From assembly GCF_000003855.2 (NCBI RefSeq), contig NW_003101681.1, positions 472,681-536,680 of the forward strand: a stretch of 64,000 bases of DNA, read 5' to 3'. Under the pieces are notes generated by a model. The model was not told the DNA's origin, searched no databases, and saw only the letters and a program-made list of their open reading frames with translations. The stretch is from Blastomyces gilchristii SLH14081 (Eukaryota; Ascomycota; Eurotiomycetes; Onygenales; Ajellomycetaceae). Position numbers and translations under genes: made by a program. Positions 1 through 12,100 of this stretch are shown piece by piece (position 1 is the first letter of the stretch; each line of letters opens with the position of its first letter).

Positions 1-744
1 TCAGATTATGATAAACCTTTCTATATTGAGATGAATGCATCTGAATAAGCTATCAGAGATACTCTTCTACAGATGAGTAATAACAACAAGCTGCACTCAG
101 TAATATATAATGATAGAAAACTATCAGATGCTGAGCTCAATTACTCAGTATATAAAAAGAAATTGCTAACAATCAAGCACACACTGATGTTATAAAATAG
201 ATATATTAATAATCAGTATATGACAACAGTGATTACAGATTATAAAAGCCTCATCTATCTACAATTGATAATAAAATCTTTCAAACACTTAGTATGTTAA
301 ATCTCAGAGTTTTAAGTGTATAATCTTCATATTAAATACTAAAAGAAATTGAACACTGTGATACCTGATGCAATCAGTCACAGACTTGATTTCATGAGTG
401 AGAATTCTGTGAATCAGATATAAGAAAAGTTCATGTTAAATATACAGAGAGAAAATAAGAAATCAGAATAAGTGAATACAATGATCTCTTACTTGAAAAA
501 TGACAAGATATCAGATAATAAGTATCTTATAAAAGTAGTAGAAGAGATACTTCTGAACTTCAAGCTGAGAAATTTGAAAAACAATGTTATGTTTTACTGT
601 AATCTAGAATATGTTAAAGCTCTCTATCAGAAATATTCATTTAGATGTGACTTGATGACTTGCATGCATAAGAAATTCAGTCACTTAGAAAGTTCTGAAC
701 TTATGAGTGTACTTAAATCAAGAGTATACTGGCCAAGCATGACT

Positions 745-1248
745 AGACTGGCCGCCGGGACCATGAATTTCACATTTGATCTCATTTGATCTGGTCTCAT
801 ACATTTCTTGGCGTGAATCCCGCTGGGACTAGTTATTAAAAAAACATGCAAAGTGACTATATATCAGATATTAAAATGAAATCATGACTTGAAAAAAATG
901 AGAAAGTAGTTTCATTTGATTTTATTTAGTTCCATTCTTGGTATAAAGTAACTATTTTTAGACATTTTAAGATTTTTTTTAGACTATTTTTAATTTTTTA
1001 AAAAGTAACACTTTTTGATAACACTTAAATGAGATTTAAAGTCATTTAAAGCAATAAAAATAATTTAAATTAAGAAGTGAAAATCATGATCTCATTTGAA
1101 AAATGTGACAAGAGTAGACAGTAAGTCTTACTGAAACTGTATGAGACTACTATCTAATGTTAAAACCGTGTAATGGGATCAGTCGAATTGATAATGAGAC
1201 TATTAAAAAATCTGATCCTGGTCCCAGACACAGTCACACGGTCAGTCT
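745..1248 (+). mobile_element. 504-bp TIR element (MITE), copy 1
   Basis: Begins AGACTGGCCGCCGGGACC and ends GGTCAGTCT, with imperfect terminal inverted repeats based on AGACTGRCCG and a subterminal GGGACC motif. It is flanked by a perfect 10-bp duplication, AAGCATGACT, at 735-744 and 1249-1258. It splits the Ty3 integrase zinc finger, so it inserted after that retroelement. It has no coding capacity. A 10-bp duplication suggests mobilisation by a Mutator-like transposase; no such transposase is in the window. Confidence 0.9.
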
Positions 1249-2228
1249 AAGCATGACTGAGAACATTCAGATGTACACTCATAAGTGCCTAAATTATCAG
1301 ATTGTAAAAGAATCTAAGAAAGAGTTGAAATATGAGAAAGTACAATATCAGATGAAATGTATGATACAACTGTTCAAATAATAAGAGATGAATCTTATAG
1401 ACATACTGCTATAAACATCAAATGAAAATCATTGAATAATCACTGCTATTGACTATACTACTGACTGACCAGTCATGAAAGCAGTTTCAGAGATGATAGA
1501 GAAGATGATGATGAAGTTTCTACATAATGAGATCTATATTAACTATGAAATGTCATGTGAGATTCTAACTGATAACAGTGCAAATCTTGTAGAAGAAGTG
1601 ACAAGGTATTTTATAAGTCAGTTATAGACAAGACATTGTAGAACAACATTATATCATTTATAAATAAATGAGAAGATAAAACACTTGAATGACATTCTGA
1701 GTAACATACTAATGAAATATCTAGTGAGTAAGTCTATATAACTATAAGATGAATATCTCAGCCAGGTGCTATTAGTCACATGAATTCAACAGCATGCAGA
1801 CTTCAAGTATTTATCATTCTATCTATTGCATGAATTGCATCTGCGCATTTCAGAGAATGCTTTAGAACAGATGAGAGAGAGAACAGCAGTTACAGACACA
1901 GCAGTTACAGTTGTAAACACAGCAGTCACAGACATGAAATCAAGATTGAAAGAGATCAGTCACATACATACAAAAGTTAATAAGTTACTTCTGAATCAAG
2001 CAATTCAATTGAAAAGAATACATGACTCACTAGTTAAGAAATCAAGTCTTAAGATAGAAATATAAGTTCTTGTACATAATAAGAGTTCTGAGAAGTTTTA
2101 ACCTAGATAATTTGAGCTCTATAAAATACTCAAATCACATTCTCTGAAAACATATACATTGAAGAAACCAGAGAAACAGATCTTACACAACTTAATAAAT
2201 GATTCATGTCTTGTGAAGATAAAGATGT

Positions 2229-2310
2229 GCCAGCGTGGCCCAGTTGATAAGCCTGGTAATCAAGGCCGCACACATTAAGAGTGTGTGAGTTCGAATCCCA
2301 TCACTGACAC
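2229..2310 (+). promoter_or_regulatory. tRNA-like 5' head of the LINE with A and B boxes
   Basis: Immediately after the left target duplication lies a tRNA-like block. TGGCCCAGTTG (2236-2246) matches the polymerase III A-box consensus TRGYNNARNNG. GTTCGAATC (2289-2297) matches the B-box GWTCRANNC. Between them CACAC..GTGTG can form a variable arm as in class II (Leu/Ser) tRNAs. The acceptor strands TGCCAGC and ACTGACA pair at five of seven positions; the two mismatches are C-A pairs that G-to-A mutation would explain. A working tRNA gene is unlikely. It is either a LINE promoter or a 5' template-jump chimera. Confidence 0.7.
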
Positions 2311-3053
2311 CTGTCACTTCTTACTCATGAAAGCCCTCATGTAATAGAAGCTGAGCCTAATTAATAAGGCTTGATGTGGAGTAGAACTCTCTACTGTAAG
2401 TCAAGTCACTAGTTAAGTGAGATTCTGTGAACACTTATCAGAGCTGATATAAAGTGTCAATGTCTCACTATTCTACTATGCATTCATCAAGGTTCTAACA
2501 ATATAGAGCCAAGTCTAATGTAGTGATTATACACTACTTAAGTGAGTCTCTAACTAGAGCTGTCATCAGAGCCTAGCTTTCTCTCAAATACAGAGAATGA
2601 TTTTGAAAACTATCTGACTAGCAGGCTTAGACACATATCTAGGTTCTAGACAGAGCACTCTGATAGGCTAGAGCCTGCAAGCTCACTGTCAAGCCCTAAT
2701 ACTGACAGAGAGAACTGTAGTCATCAAGTCTATGATTAGTTCCTAACATGAGATGAGGTCATAACAGCTGATTGATAGGCCTATGAGCATCTAATGAGGC
2801 TGAGATCAGCAATCGGAAGCTTGATGTGTACATCATCAAGTGAGCAGTGGCAGCCACTAACTAAGATCTCTGAAAATTAGTGACTGGCCCGAGAGAACAG
2901 ACGCGGTGATCAGTTAATTATAGAGGGTTAAATGTAATTAGCTTAAGATGCATTCTGCGGGTGGCTAGCGCCCGTAGTCTAACCTAGTTACTGAACTAGT
3001 GTGAAAAAAATCAGGTGTTTTATACACAAAAGTCTGTTATTCTTCTTTTGAAA

Positions 3054-3186
3054 TAGTCTGACTATCTTTTCAATTGAAAACAGACTTAGAAACCTCTTAA
3101 TTAAAACAGTCTGACTAACTTTTCAATTCAAAAGAGTTTAATAAATATCTCAATTGAATTAGTCTGATCAACTTTTCATTGAGTAA
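3054..3186 (+). repeat. Three imperfect tandem motifs before LINE ORF1
   Basis: The motif AGTCTGACTAACTTTTCAAT and close variants occurs three times (about 3054, 3110 and 3161) at a spacing of roughly 50-56 bp, ending just before the ORF1 start. This resembles short promoter or leader monomers in LINE 5' UTRs. No function can be read from the sequence. Confidence 0.6.
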
Positions 3187-3191
3187 GAACA

Positions 3192-4631
3192 ATGAGTTCA
3201 AAAGTACACTTAGTTAATGTGGAAAAGAATGCTTTCTCAAATACTATTTCTGAGATTGAAATTCTGAAGAGAAGAAAGAAAGAAGAAATAGAGAAACAAC
3301 AAGTTCTTGAAATACAGAAACTTGAAAAAGTAAGTAAAATTCTTGAAAAGCAGTGTCTGAGTGAGATGAATGAAGAAGTTCTGTTAATTCTTCATGCTCA
3401 GACTAGACAACTACAGGAAGTGATCAAGTTCAAACTTGGAATTTCAAACACAGTTCAAAAAACTTTGAAAATTTCTAATATAATCACTGACTCTTCAGTT
3501 TACTCTTCTTTCTTTTCTACTTCTTCTTCTTCTTCTTCTTTAAATCAGAAGAAAATATATGCTCAAGCAGCTGAATCTGCTGTCTCTAAACCTGCTATCT
3601 CTAAATCTGCTATCTCAAAACCTGCTCAAAATTCTGAGAAAACTGAGAAGAATACTGCTCATACTTCTATTCATAGAAGAGTGAAGAAAAGAATGCAAAA
3701 AGAGAAAAATCTTCAAATCTTCAAATATAGAAGACTTATTCTCAAAGTCTCAAATCAGAACATATTGCAGAGAAATAAGCTAAACTCAAACCTCATTTTC
3801 AGAATTAGAAATGAAATCAATCAGCAGTTCTTTTCTCAGTTAATGACTGATATTAAAGTTCAAAAATCAGTTATAGCTTCAATTGAGTTATTCTTCTTTG
3901 AAAACTTCATCATTCTGATCATAATGTCTGAATTCAGTGCAGAATTCCTTATTCAGAATAAGAATCTCTGAAAGTCAGCAGTAGAATCTCTGTTAAACAC
4001 AACAATTCTATCTGAGAGAGATAAAAAGTGAGATAAATTTATTCTTCATGATATTTGAGTTGAAATCTTTGACTGTGAGAAAGAAATGCTACTTCTCAAA
4101 AATGAATTGAAAGAATACAATTCTATTCAACTGAGAAAAGAGCCTGTATCACTTAATTCAATTGAGTTCAGACAGAGTAGAAGAAATGTCTCTGTTCTAG
4201 TGTATATAAAGACACTTGAATAATCAAGAATCTCTGAAGTAAGAGTAGCAGATTTGAAAATGAGAGTTCATGAATACAAAGACTCAAGAATGAATCTCAA
4301 AGCTCAAACACAGTGTTCAAACTGTGAAAGATATGAACACTTTACAATCTCTTATTTCAGAGACTCAAAATGTGCATTCTGTGCTAGAGATTATAAAACT
4401 AGTGAGCATAATTGTGAAACATGCTTAAAAAGAGATGAAATATGTCAACATACTCTGCTTAAGTGCTTCAATTGTAAAGAAAAACATGCATCTAGCTCAA
4501 AAGAATGTGTATTTGCTCCAAGAACTCAGAAGAACTGGAGAAAAGATAAAGCTCAAAGTGAATCTAAAACTGAAGAGAAAAGTCAAGCTAGTAAATCTAC
4601 AACTGCAAGCTCAAAAAGAAGAAATTCTTAA
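3192..4631 (+). pseudogene. LINE ORF1 (nucleic-acid-binding, zinc knuckles), RIP-inactivated
   Basis: The frame opens at an ATG at 3192 and runs without indels through stops at 3969, about 4029 and several later positions to a TAA at 4629. That TAA may itself be a mutated CAA, since the frame then continues to 4689-4691. The N-terminal 60 residues are rich in Lys and Glu, and a poly-Ser tract (SSSSSSS) sits near residue 115. The C-terminal third (4254-4631) holds Cys-rich knuckles: CSNCERYEH, CAFCARDYKTSEHNC, CETCLKRDEICQH and CFNCKEKHASSSKEC. This arrangement is typical of ORF1 proteins of fungal Tad1-like LINEs, which bind element RNA. The first knuckle has lost its last Cys. No intact product can be made. 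Confidence 0.8.
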
Positions 4632-4840
4632 CTATTTAGATTTTCAAACTTCAACTCTTCAGCTAAGTGTAAACAGAATTTGAATTCTTAAACTTCTGTT
4701 AAGATTAGAGAATTGAGAAATGACTCTGATGATAAACTAGATATAATGCAAGCAGTTAAGATTTCTACTTTTCAAAATAGTTATAATCTACTATCTGATA
4801 ATAGAAATTAGATTCTACTCTATCTCTACTCTCTCTTAGT

Positions 4841-7800
4841 ATGGATATACAACAAAAACAACAAAAAAAGTTTAAAAACTCTTCAAAAATCACATTTATT
4901 CAAAATAATGTGAATAGAAACTCAAATTGTATTTATTCTTGTCTTCAGATTGCATTTGAATAAAAAGTTGACTTTGTACTTCTTCAAGAACCAAACTTTG
5001 ATACTGAGTAAAAGTACATTATTTCTCATTCAAGCTATTACTGCTTTCTTTCTGAAAAATCTGAGATAAAATCAAGAGTAGTGATCTATGAAAGAAAAAG
5101 ATCAAGATATCAATTTAATTTGAGATTTGATATCATATCTGCCTCTGATATTCTAGTGGGTGATATTATAGATAAAGAGAATGAGTTTGATACTATTCAA
5201 CTTATAAATATCTATAATGAAAAGTCATTGAAAGAAAACAACAATACCTGGAAAATTGATAGAGGATTTTTGAATGTAACTCTCTTAAAAAACTCTATAA
5301 TTGCAGGAGACTTCAATGCACATCATCTCTGATAAAACTCAGAGTGCACAAGAGTAGTAAGAGCAGATAAACTGGTTGAATAAACTTTTAAGCATTCAAT
5401 AGATTTAGTTAACAAGTCTGATCAATAAACATTCTTTAGAAAAGGCATGAAACAGAAATCTATTATAGGTCTAACTTTCATGTCATAAAATCTAATTGAA
5501 AAAAGACTTATAAACTGATTTATTGATTCAAATGAAACCTCAGAATCAGGTCATGAGATCATTCAATTTGATATTGAACTGAGTGAAAAACAAAGAAGTG
5601 AAAATCCTCTTCTCTCTAATCAGTATAACTTTGAAAAAGCTGATTGAAAAGCAGTTGAAGAAAGAGTAAAATAGCTGAAATCTGAAAGACAGAGTGAGCT
5701 TTATTGAAATCAAAGTCAAGATATCTTAAATGAAATGCTTGAGAATAGAGCAAAGCTGATTACATCTATTCTTCTAACAAGTATTGAAGAAAATATTTCA
5801 AAGAAAAAGTCTTCTGAGTTTTTCAAATCTTGATGGAATAAGAATATCACTTCTAAAAGAAAGCAATTAGTCACTGCTAAGAGAGAGTGAAAGAATAACT
5901 TAATATCTGATGAAGAGTTCAAAGCTATTCAAAATGAATATTTTTCAGATATTAAAAAAGCCAAAACAGATTGCTGAAACAAATTTCTTGAAGAATCATA
6001 AGAAAAAGAAGTTTTTAAAGCCTTCAACTATACTAAAACAAGAAGTGTAGCAAAGCTTTCCATCTTAGAATATGAATTTCAGAATGAATTGTATACAGCA
6101 AACTCTTTTGAGAAAAAATGTCAAGCTTTTATAAGAATTCTCTTTCAAAACTCATCACATTTAGAAGAGAAGAATATGTCATTTCATGAATATATTGATG
6201 AAAATAACTGGGAATGGCCTGAGCTTACAGGTGATGAACTAGAGTCAGCAATATTCTCAAGTTCAACTAAAACTGCTGCAGGGCCTGATTCAATTAATCA
6301 TTTAATTATTCAAAACACATATTTCTACTTGAAGAATGAATATTTTGAGCTTCTTTTCAATCTCTTAAGAAATGGTTATCATTCTGAATGCTGGAGAGAA
6401 GCTACTGAAGTAATCCTTGTAAAATCTAATAGAAAAGCTTCAGTTTCTAAGTTATATAGAGTAATATCTCTGTTGAACTGTTTGAGAAAAGTTCTAGAAA
6501 AGATAATAGCTACTAGATTATCTTTTATAAGCTCTATTAGTGATTCTCTTCTATTTAATGAACAAATGAGAGATAGAAAACAATGTTCTGCAATTGACAC
6601 TGTTCTCTCAGTTATTCATGATATTCAAGTAGCAAAGCATAGAGACCTGGTCTCAACTGCAGTTTTTATTGACATAAAAGATGCATTTGATCATGTTTCA
6701 AAGTCTAAGATGATTCAAACTTTGAAGATGTTAAAACTGTCACTTTCTCTAATAAAATAAGTTGATTGTTTCATATCTAAAAGAATTATACAACTATTCT
6801 TTGATGGAAGAAGACAAGATAAAACTGAGATAAAAATAGAAGTATCACAAGAATCTTCAATCTCACCTGTTTTATTTGCAATATACACTGCATATTTATT
6901 CAAGAATAGAGAGATGAAAATAGTGAGATCTTCAAGTTATGTAGATGATATTGATCTACTCTACAGTTCAAAGACAATCAAAGAGAATTTAGAAGTGATT
7001 GAGAAAGCAGTAAAGAAAGTCTTTGTTAGAGCAGATATCAATCTAATTCAATTTAATATGAATAAAACTGAGTTAATTCACTTTTTTTCCAGATTTAATG
7101 AGAAAGAACTAAGTCTAACTCTTCTGAATAAAGAGATTAAACCCAGTTTGAATGTCAAATGGCTAGGAGTATGGTTAAACTTCAAGTTAAATTTTAAATA
7201 TCATATTCAATAAAGAATCATCAAGGCAGAGAGACTACTGAATAGTATAATCAGACTATCAAATACTGAGAGAGGTCTATCTTTTCAGGCTATGAGACAG
7301 TTATACATAGCCTGTATTACCTCAGTAGCTGATTATGGAGTTCAAGTTTGATGAAATAATCAAGATAACTTCACTGAACTGTTTCAAAGTCTACAAAACA
7401 GAGCTTTGAGAAGAATTCTGAGAGCATTCAAATCATCTCCTATTAAAGCAATGGAAATTGAAGCCTCAATTCCACCTCCTGCTATTCAGTTTGAAAAGGC
7501 CTGTATGAACTATGCTCTGAGAGTCATAAAGATGAGCTCAAATCATATAATCAGAGAAAGAGTCTCTTCTTCATTTTCATCAGTTAACTCAGGAAATGAA
7601 CTGGATTGAAATAGATTTCTTGATTAAAATGAGAATAATGCTTTAAAGAAAATGCTCTCTCAACTGTATAGACTATGTTCACTTATTAAGAATCAATTTT
7701 CTTCATTAAATGTTGAGAAAATTGCTCATGAGAAGATATCTCTCTGAAGAGAAAAGCTGAAATCTCTCATAGACTTATAAATAAGTGAACTATCTAAAGA

Positions 7801-8785
7801 GAGAGAATATGAACAGCATTTGAAGAAGATCTCTACAATTAATATAAAAGACTCTATTCTGATTTACTCAGATGGCTCAAAAAATGAGAATTTAAATAGA
7901 TTAGATGCAGGCATTGCTTATACTGAAGATAATATTAATTTTATCTCAGATTTCTGGAATTTAGACTGTGAATCTGAAGTCTTTGATGCTGAACTATTTG
8001 CAATAGTGAAAGCTTTCAAACTCATTGAAATAAAATCTTATAAAAGAGGAAATAGTTTGAAAGAGGCATGAATATTCTCTGATAGTCAAGCTGCTTTAAA
8101 AAGACTTAGAAATAGTCAGATTTATAATGAGCAAATGAATCTTGATCTGATTTTAAACTCTGTTTTGAAAATTCAAAAGAGAAGAACATCTAAACTGATA
8201 ATTCATCTGCATTGAGTTTCTGCTCATATGAATATTCATGACAATGAATTGACAGATTCAGCTGTAAAAAAGAGTTCAGAATTAAGCAGATCTATTCAAA
8301 AAACAGTGTTCTGGTCTTTCATAAAGAGAAAGATAAAAGGATCTTGTTTAAATAAGTGAAATGAAAGCTGGCAGAAACAAAAGAAGAGCATATATTATTC
8401 AAGATTTGAGATAAAATCAAAGTGAAAATCTTGTTCAATTAAATGTAAAAAGAAAATATTCTCATTCATAATTCAGCTAAAACTAGGACATGATTATTTC
8501 AAATCTTATATACAAAAATTTGATGATAGATTTGATTCAACAGAGTGCTCATTCTGCAATACAAATGAGAATTCTGAGTATATTGTAATGTATTGTGCAT
8601 TATACAATAGTCTCAGAGTCAAATTAAAGAAGAAGTATGATTTAAATCAATTAAATATGAGGTTCTTATTCTCAACTGAGACAGGACTTAAATACTTAAT
8701 AGACTTTCTATCAGAAGCTCAAGCAGCTATAAGAAAATGACTCAACTCAGAAGTATCTGAATATGAAGAGATGGAAATTGATTAG
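4841..8785 (+). pseudogene. LINE ORF2: endonuclease-reverse transcriptase-RNase H, RIP-inactivated
   Basis: A single reading frame of 1,315 codons runs from an ATG at 4841 to TAG 8783-8785, broken only by stop codons. The APE-type endonuclease begins QNNVNRNSNCIYSCLQ and has VDFVLLQEPNF and IAGDFNAHH (about 5310-5330). The reverse transcriptase has YRVISLLNCLRKVLEKI, FIDIKDAFDHV (about 6670) and the catalytic YVDDIDLLY (about 6940), followed by WLGVWL. RNase H follows (ILIYSDGSKNEN at about 7855; AELFAIVKAF at about 7990). The C-terminus has a Cys-rich CSFC..YIVMYC motif (about 8550-8600). The order EN-RT-RNH-zinc is that of Tad1/I-group LINEs. Expected Trp codons appear as TGA, so the protein is dead. 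Confidence 0.85.
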
Positions 8786-9082
8786 ATATAGTCTGTTAAA
8801 ACAGCTATACACTATCTTTTAATAATTTTATTTTGTTATAGTCTCTCATTGCTGTACTTGTTTCTTTCTGTTCTTTTCTATCTATCTATTTAATGTGTCT
8901 ATCTTTAAGACTATGTTCTCTTTTCCTTTGTCATGATATTTTCAAATGGTTTCAAAGTATTAATAGGTGTTGAAATACTGCAATTTGTAAACAGTTTTTG
9001 TATTCTGAGCTGGAATTTTCTGATTTTGCATATCTGAAATTGATAAGTGTATAATAGTTGACTCTATAGATATAGGAAAAAC

Positions 9083-9105
9083 CCTGAGAACTAAAGGTTC
9101 TCAGG
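9083..9105 (+). other. LINE 3' UTR hairpin
   Basis: CCTGAGAAC and GTTCTCAGG form a perfect 9-bp stem around a 5-nt loop (TAAAG), about 50 bp before the (AAT)n tail. The two truncated LINE copies (about 15,840 and 27,850) keep an 8-bp version of the stem although the surrounding sequence is mutated. LINE reverse transcriptases of some clades recognise such a 3' hairpin; that role is inferred here. Confidence 0.7.
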
Positions 9106-9181
9106 TAGATGTCATAGTCTCTGACTGCATACATCTATAATTGAAGAATAATAATAATAATAATAATGAAGATAAAGATGT

Positions 9182-12100
9182 AAGATCTGAGCAGATTATA
9201 ATTATTCACAGCACTATCATCAGTATTGAAAAAGACAACACTTATAATTAAAAAGTCTTATAAAGTAAGAGAAATCATAGATACTTACAAATCAGATAAT
9301 CTCACTTATTCTAATATTTTCATAATTATAAGAAAAGAATAAGAAGTAATGAAGAAGTCAGACAAATATCACACTTCAATAAGTGATAAGACTGTAGTCA
9401 GTCATATAATAATGCACTGCAAACAGCAGATACAATGTAACAAAGAGCAGTCTCAGAGCAGTAGACTTGCATATAAGTCAGATTACAGAAGAAAAAGAAA
9501 TTCATAGTTGAATTTAACTGTTTACATCAGTTCAATTACAGAGACAACAGAGGATAAAGTATCTGAAACATTCACAGACATGTGAGATCAAGTCATCTCA
9601 ATCTCTGAGAACACTTAGAGATCAGATGAGATTAGTTTTAATAAGCTGCTTACTGTAGTAGTCTAAGTGAGTGAAGAGAGACAGTATAATGTATGAGACA
9701 GAATCATAAGAGATGAAAGCTGCAAAATCTAGTCACTGAATACTGTATTATATAGAGATTATATAAGAGTAGTAACTAGCAGATAAAGAAAAAGTGTAAG
9801 AAAAGAGAAGAGATAATAAATTAGTTATCAACTGTAAGAGTCAGCTGTAAAAGATAAATGTTATTATACATATCTTATTCATTTTCATACATCACATATT
9901 TAATCTATTTTCAACATCATATCATCTGAAAAATATTAAAAATAAAGGAAATCTCAAAACTTAAGATCTGTAAGAAATTCAAGAGCTGTAAGCCACTCTT
10001 ATAATAATATTATATACATCTTCAATTCCTCTACTGCTCTGTATACAATATTAATATCATTTATTGCAAGATTGACTGAAATGCCAATATAGAAATGTGT
10101 ATGCATGTGTATAGAAAAATTGAAGAAGAGCATGAAATCTGCAGAATCAGAAGCCAGGACAGAAGAAGCAGAGATAGAAGAAATGAAAGAGAAAGAAGAC
10201 ACAGAACTGAATGAATGATAGCAGAAGTCATCTGAGACTGAACACTTACAATCTGATATGTGCACAACCTTCTCTGCAGAGAAGAAAGAGAGAATAACAG
10301 AAGAAGCTTGAGAGTGAGAGAGAATAATCTCAGCAGCATTGTCATCTTCAATTAGAATGATCTCTGATGCTGAAGTAATTAAGAACTATTATTAGTATAT
10401 GAAAACTTTAAAATCAGAAATGTGAACAGTTACTGAATGAATACTCACTGATCTTAGAGTTGTACATACAATTACAACATATACAAGGCTTCTCAGAAAA
10501 AGAGAGAGAGACACAAAGAAATACAGAAAGCAGAACACAGTATATAAACAGCTCATTCTTATGACAATATCTCAGACAAGATATATGAGCCTCACACCTG
10601 CAGGTGTAAAAGAGTATGATATTCACATTTCTGTTTCTGAAAATATAAATATCTTTTACCTGCATTATGAAGTTAGATGACAGATATCAGAGAATAGACT
10701 GATACAGATCTATTATCTCAAAGAAATTCATTAGAGTAGATATACTCATAATATTGAATTTAACAGTTATAAAAAGTTTCTTGATATCTGTGAATATCAT
10801 AACTTTATACATAATAAAACTCATAATAATTTTCTCTAAGAACAGAAAAATCAGTGTCAGAAAGAAAAGATGAAAAAAGAAAAGACTTACAATCTTGATA
10901 CTGTTGAAAAGAGAGGTGATTCACTGATATGAATGAATAATTATCTTATCATAAATATTTAAAATGAATGTAATAATCAGCATCTGCAACTGAGGTTTAA
11001 ATAGTCATATTATATACAGTCTTTATACAATAAATCATTCTAGAGATTGATAAGAAGAGCAGAAGTGTACACATTGAAAAATATGATTTATCAAGTCTAT
11101 GCAACATCTTCTTGAAACAGAGAGAGCTGATAATGAAAGCAGAGACAGCAGAGACAGAGAGAGTAGAAGTAGTGAAAGTGAGAGTCCATGAGCGTAGATA
11201 GTAGCAGGAGTGAGAGTTGCAGAAACAGAGGTAGCAGAAGCAGAAGAATCAGATACAGAGACAAGTGTAGAAGATTGAGAAGAAGTGACAGAGAATGAAA
11301 CAGAGAGAGCAGAGAGAGACAGAGAAGACTCAGTCATATATAACATGAACAATTTCTTCATTATCACATTCTTCAAGTTCTTGACTAATAATTCAATATT
11401 GAGTTCACTATCATTGATGAATATGAATCTGTCAACATGTGAAGATTCTATATGAATAAAAACAAACATATCAGTATCTGTATTTATACAAAATCATGTC
11501 AGAAGACATGATCAGAAGTCTGCTGAGAAGAAAAACAGTTAAGAATGTATAAGAAGATGAAGAAGATATGTCATTCATAGTAATACATTCTGATAATTAT
11601 TAGAAGAAAAACAAGTTCTGATCATGTTTCACAATATATTACACTTACTGTTAACAAACTGCCTGATATGAGTACTACAATGACACTTGTTATAAGAACA
11701 GAGAGTCATCACCAGAAACATGTATAATATAATAGATGAATGAATAGAAGATGTTGAACAGAAGAAGAAGTAGAAATCTTGAATAAGATAATAATATTTA
11801 ATGATAATAATGATGAAGAAGATAATTAAAGAATAAAAAAAGTTAGTAAATAAGTAATGTAATATAGTGAAAGTTTCTTTACAAGAGTGTAAGAAGAACA
11901 CTAGTCAGATCAGAGATAGAGTGTATAATTATGAACACTAGCAGTGCACTAATCTGCATGAAGCTAGAGCTGACATTATAATCACATAAGTGTGACTGAA
12001 TCTGGTGAAGAAGAATGTGATTCAGAAGAACATACAACTGTTAGACAATAACATAGCTGCTTCTAAACATGCTTATAAATGTAAAAGAGTCATAGTAGCC

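Larger units (their letters stand above)
2229..9166 (+). mobile_element. Full-length LINE (Tad1-like) with 15-bp target duplication
   Basis: The limits come from a perfect 15-bp direct repeat, TGAAGATAAAGATGT, at 2214-2228 and 9167-9181. The element starts with a tRNA-like sequence, then has about 0.9 kb of leader, ORF1 (3192), ORF2 (4841-8785), a 3' UTR with a perfect 9-bp hairpin (9083-9105) and an (AAT)n tail. ORF order, an endonuclease-RT-RNase H ORF2 and zinc knuckles in ORF1 fit the fungal Tad1 clade. Both ORFs stay in one frame but carry many TGA and TAA stops, so it was inactivated by point mutation and not by indels. It inserted into the Ty3 element that surrounds it. Confidence 0.9.
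1..9450 (+). mobile_element. RIP-mutated Ty3/gypsy pol, interrupted by a MITE and a LINE
   Basis: Translated fragments keep the order of a Ty3-type polyprotein. At 1-430 there is an RNase H and linker segment (FYIEMNAS, ITDYKSLIYLQ, then DAISHRLDF). At about 655-735 is an integrase zinc-finger segment (KKFSHLESSELMSVLKSRVYW), which resumes after the MITE at 1259. At about 1440-1760 is the integrase core (DYTTD, EILTDNSANLVEEV), and from about 1830 to 2213 the C-terminal part with a KRIHDSLVKKSSLK segment. The frame resumes after the LINE at 9182 (DLSRL, VREIIDTYKSDN) to about 9450. TGA and TAA stops replace expected Trp and Gln codons, as RIP would produce. The 745-1248 and 2229-9166 insertions are foreign. 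The 5' part lies outside the window and I could not define the 3' LTR, so the right limit is approximate. Confidence 0.8.

Noticed and set aside
2229..2310. A functional tRNA gene
   Set aside because: A and B boxes are good, but the acceptor stem has mismatches, the anticodon arm is irregular, and the block begins exactly at a LINE target duplication.
9999..11901. Minus-strand proteins of 88-144 residues rich in Ser and Leu
   Set aside because: They are the reverse complement of purine-rich low-complexity DNA in a RIP-affected region, with no domain and no conserved context.
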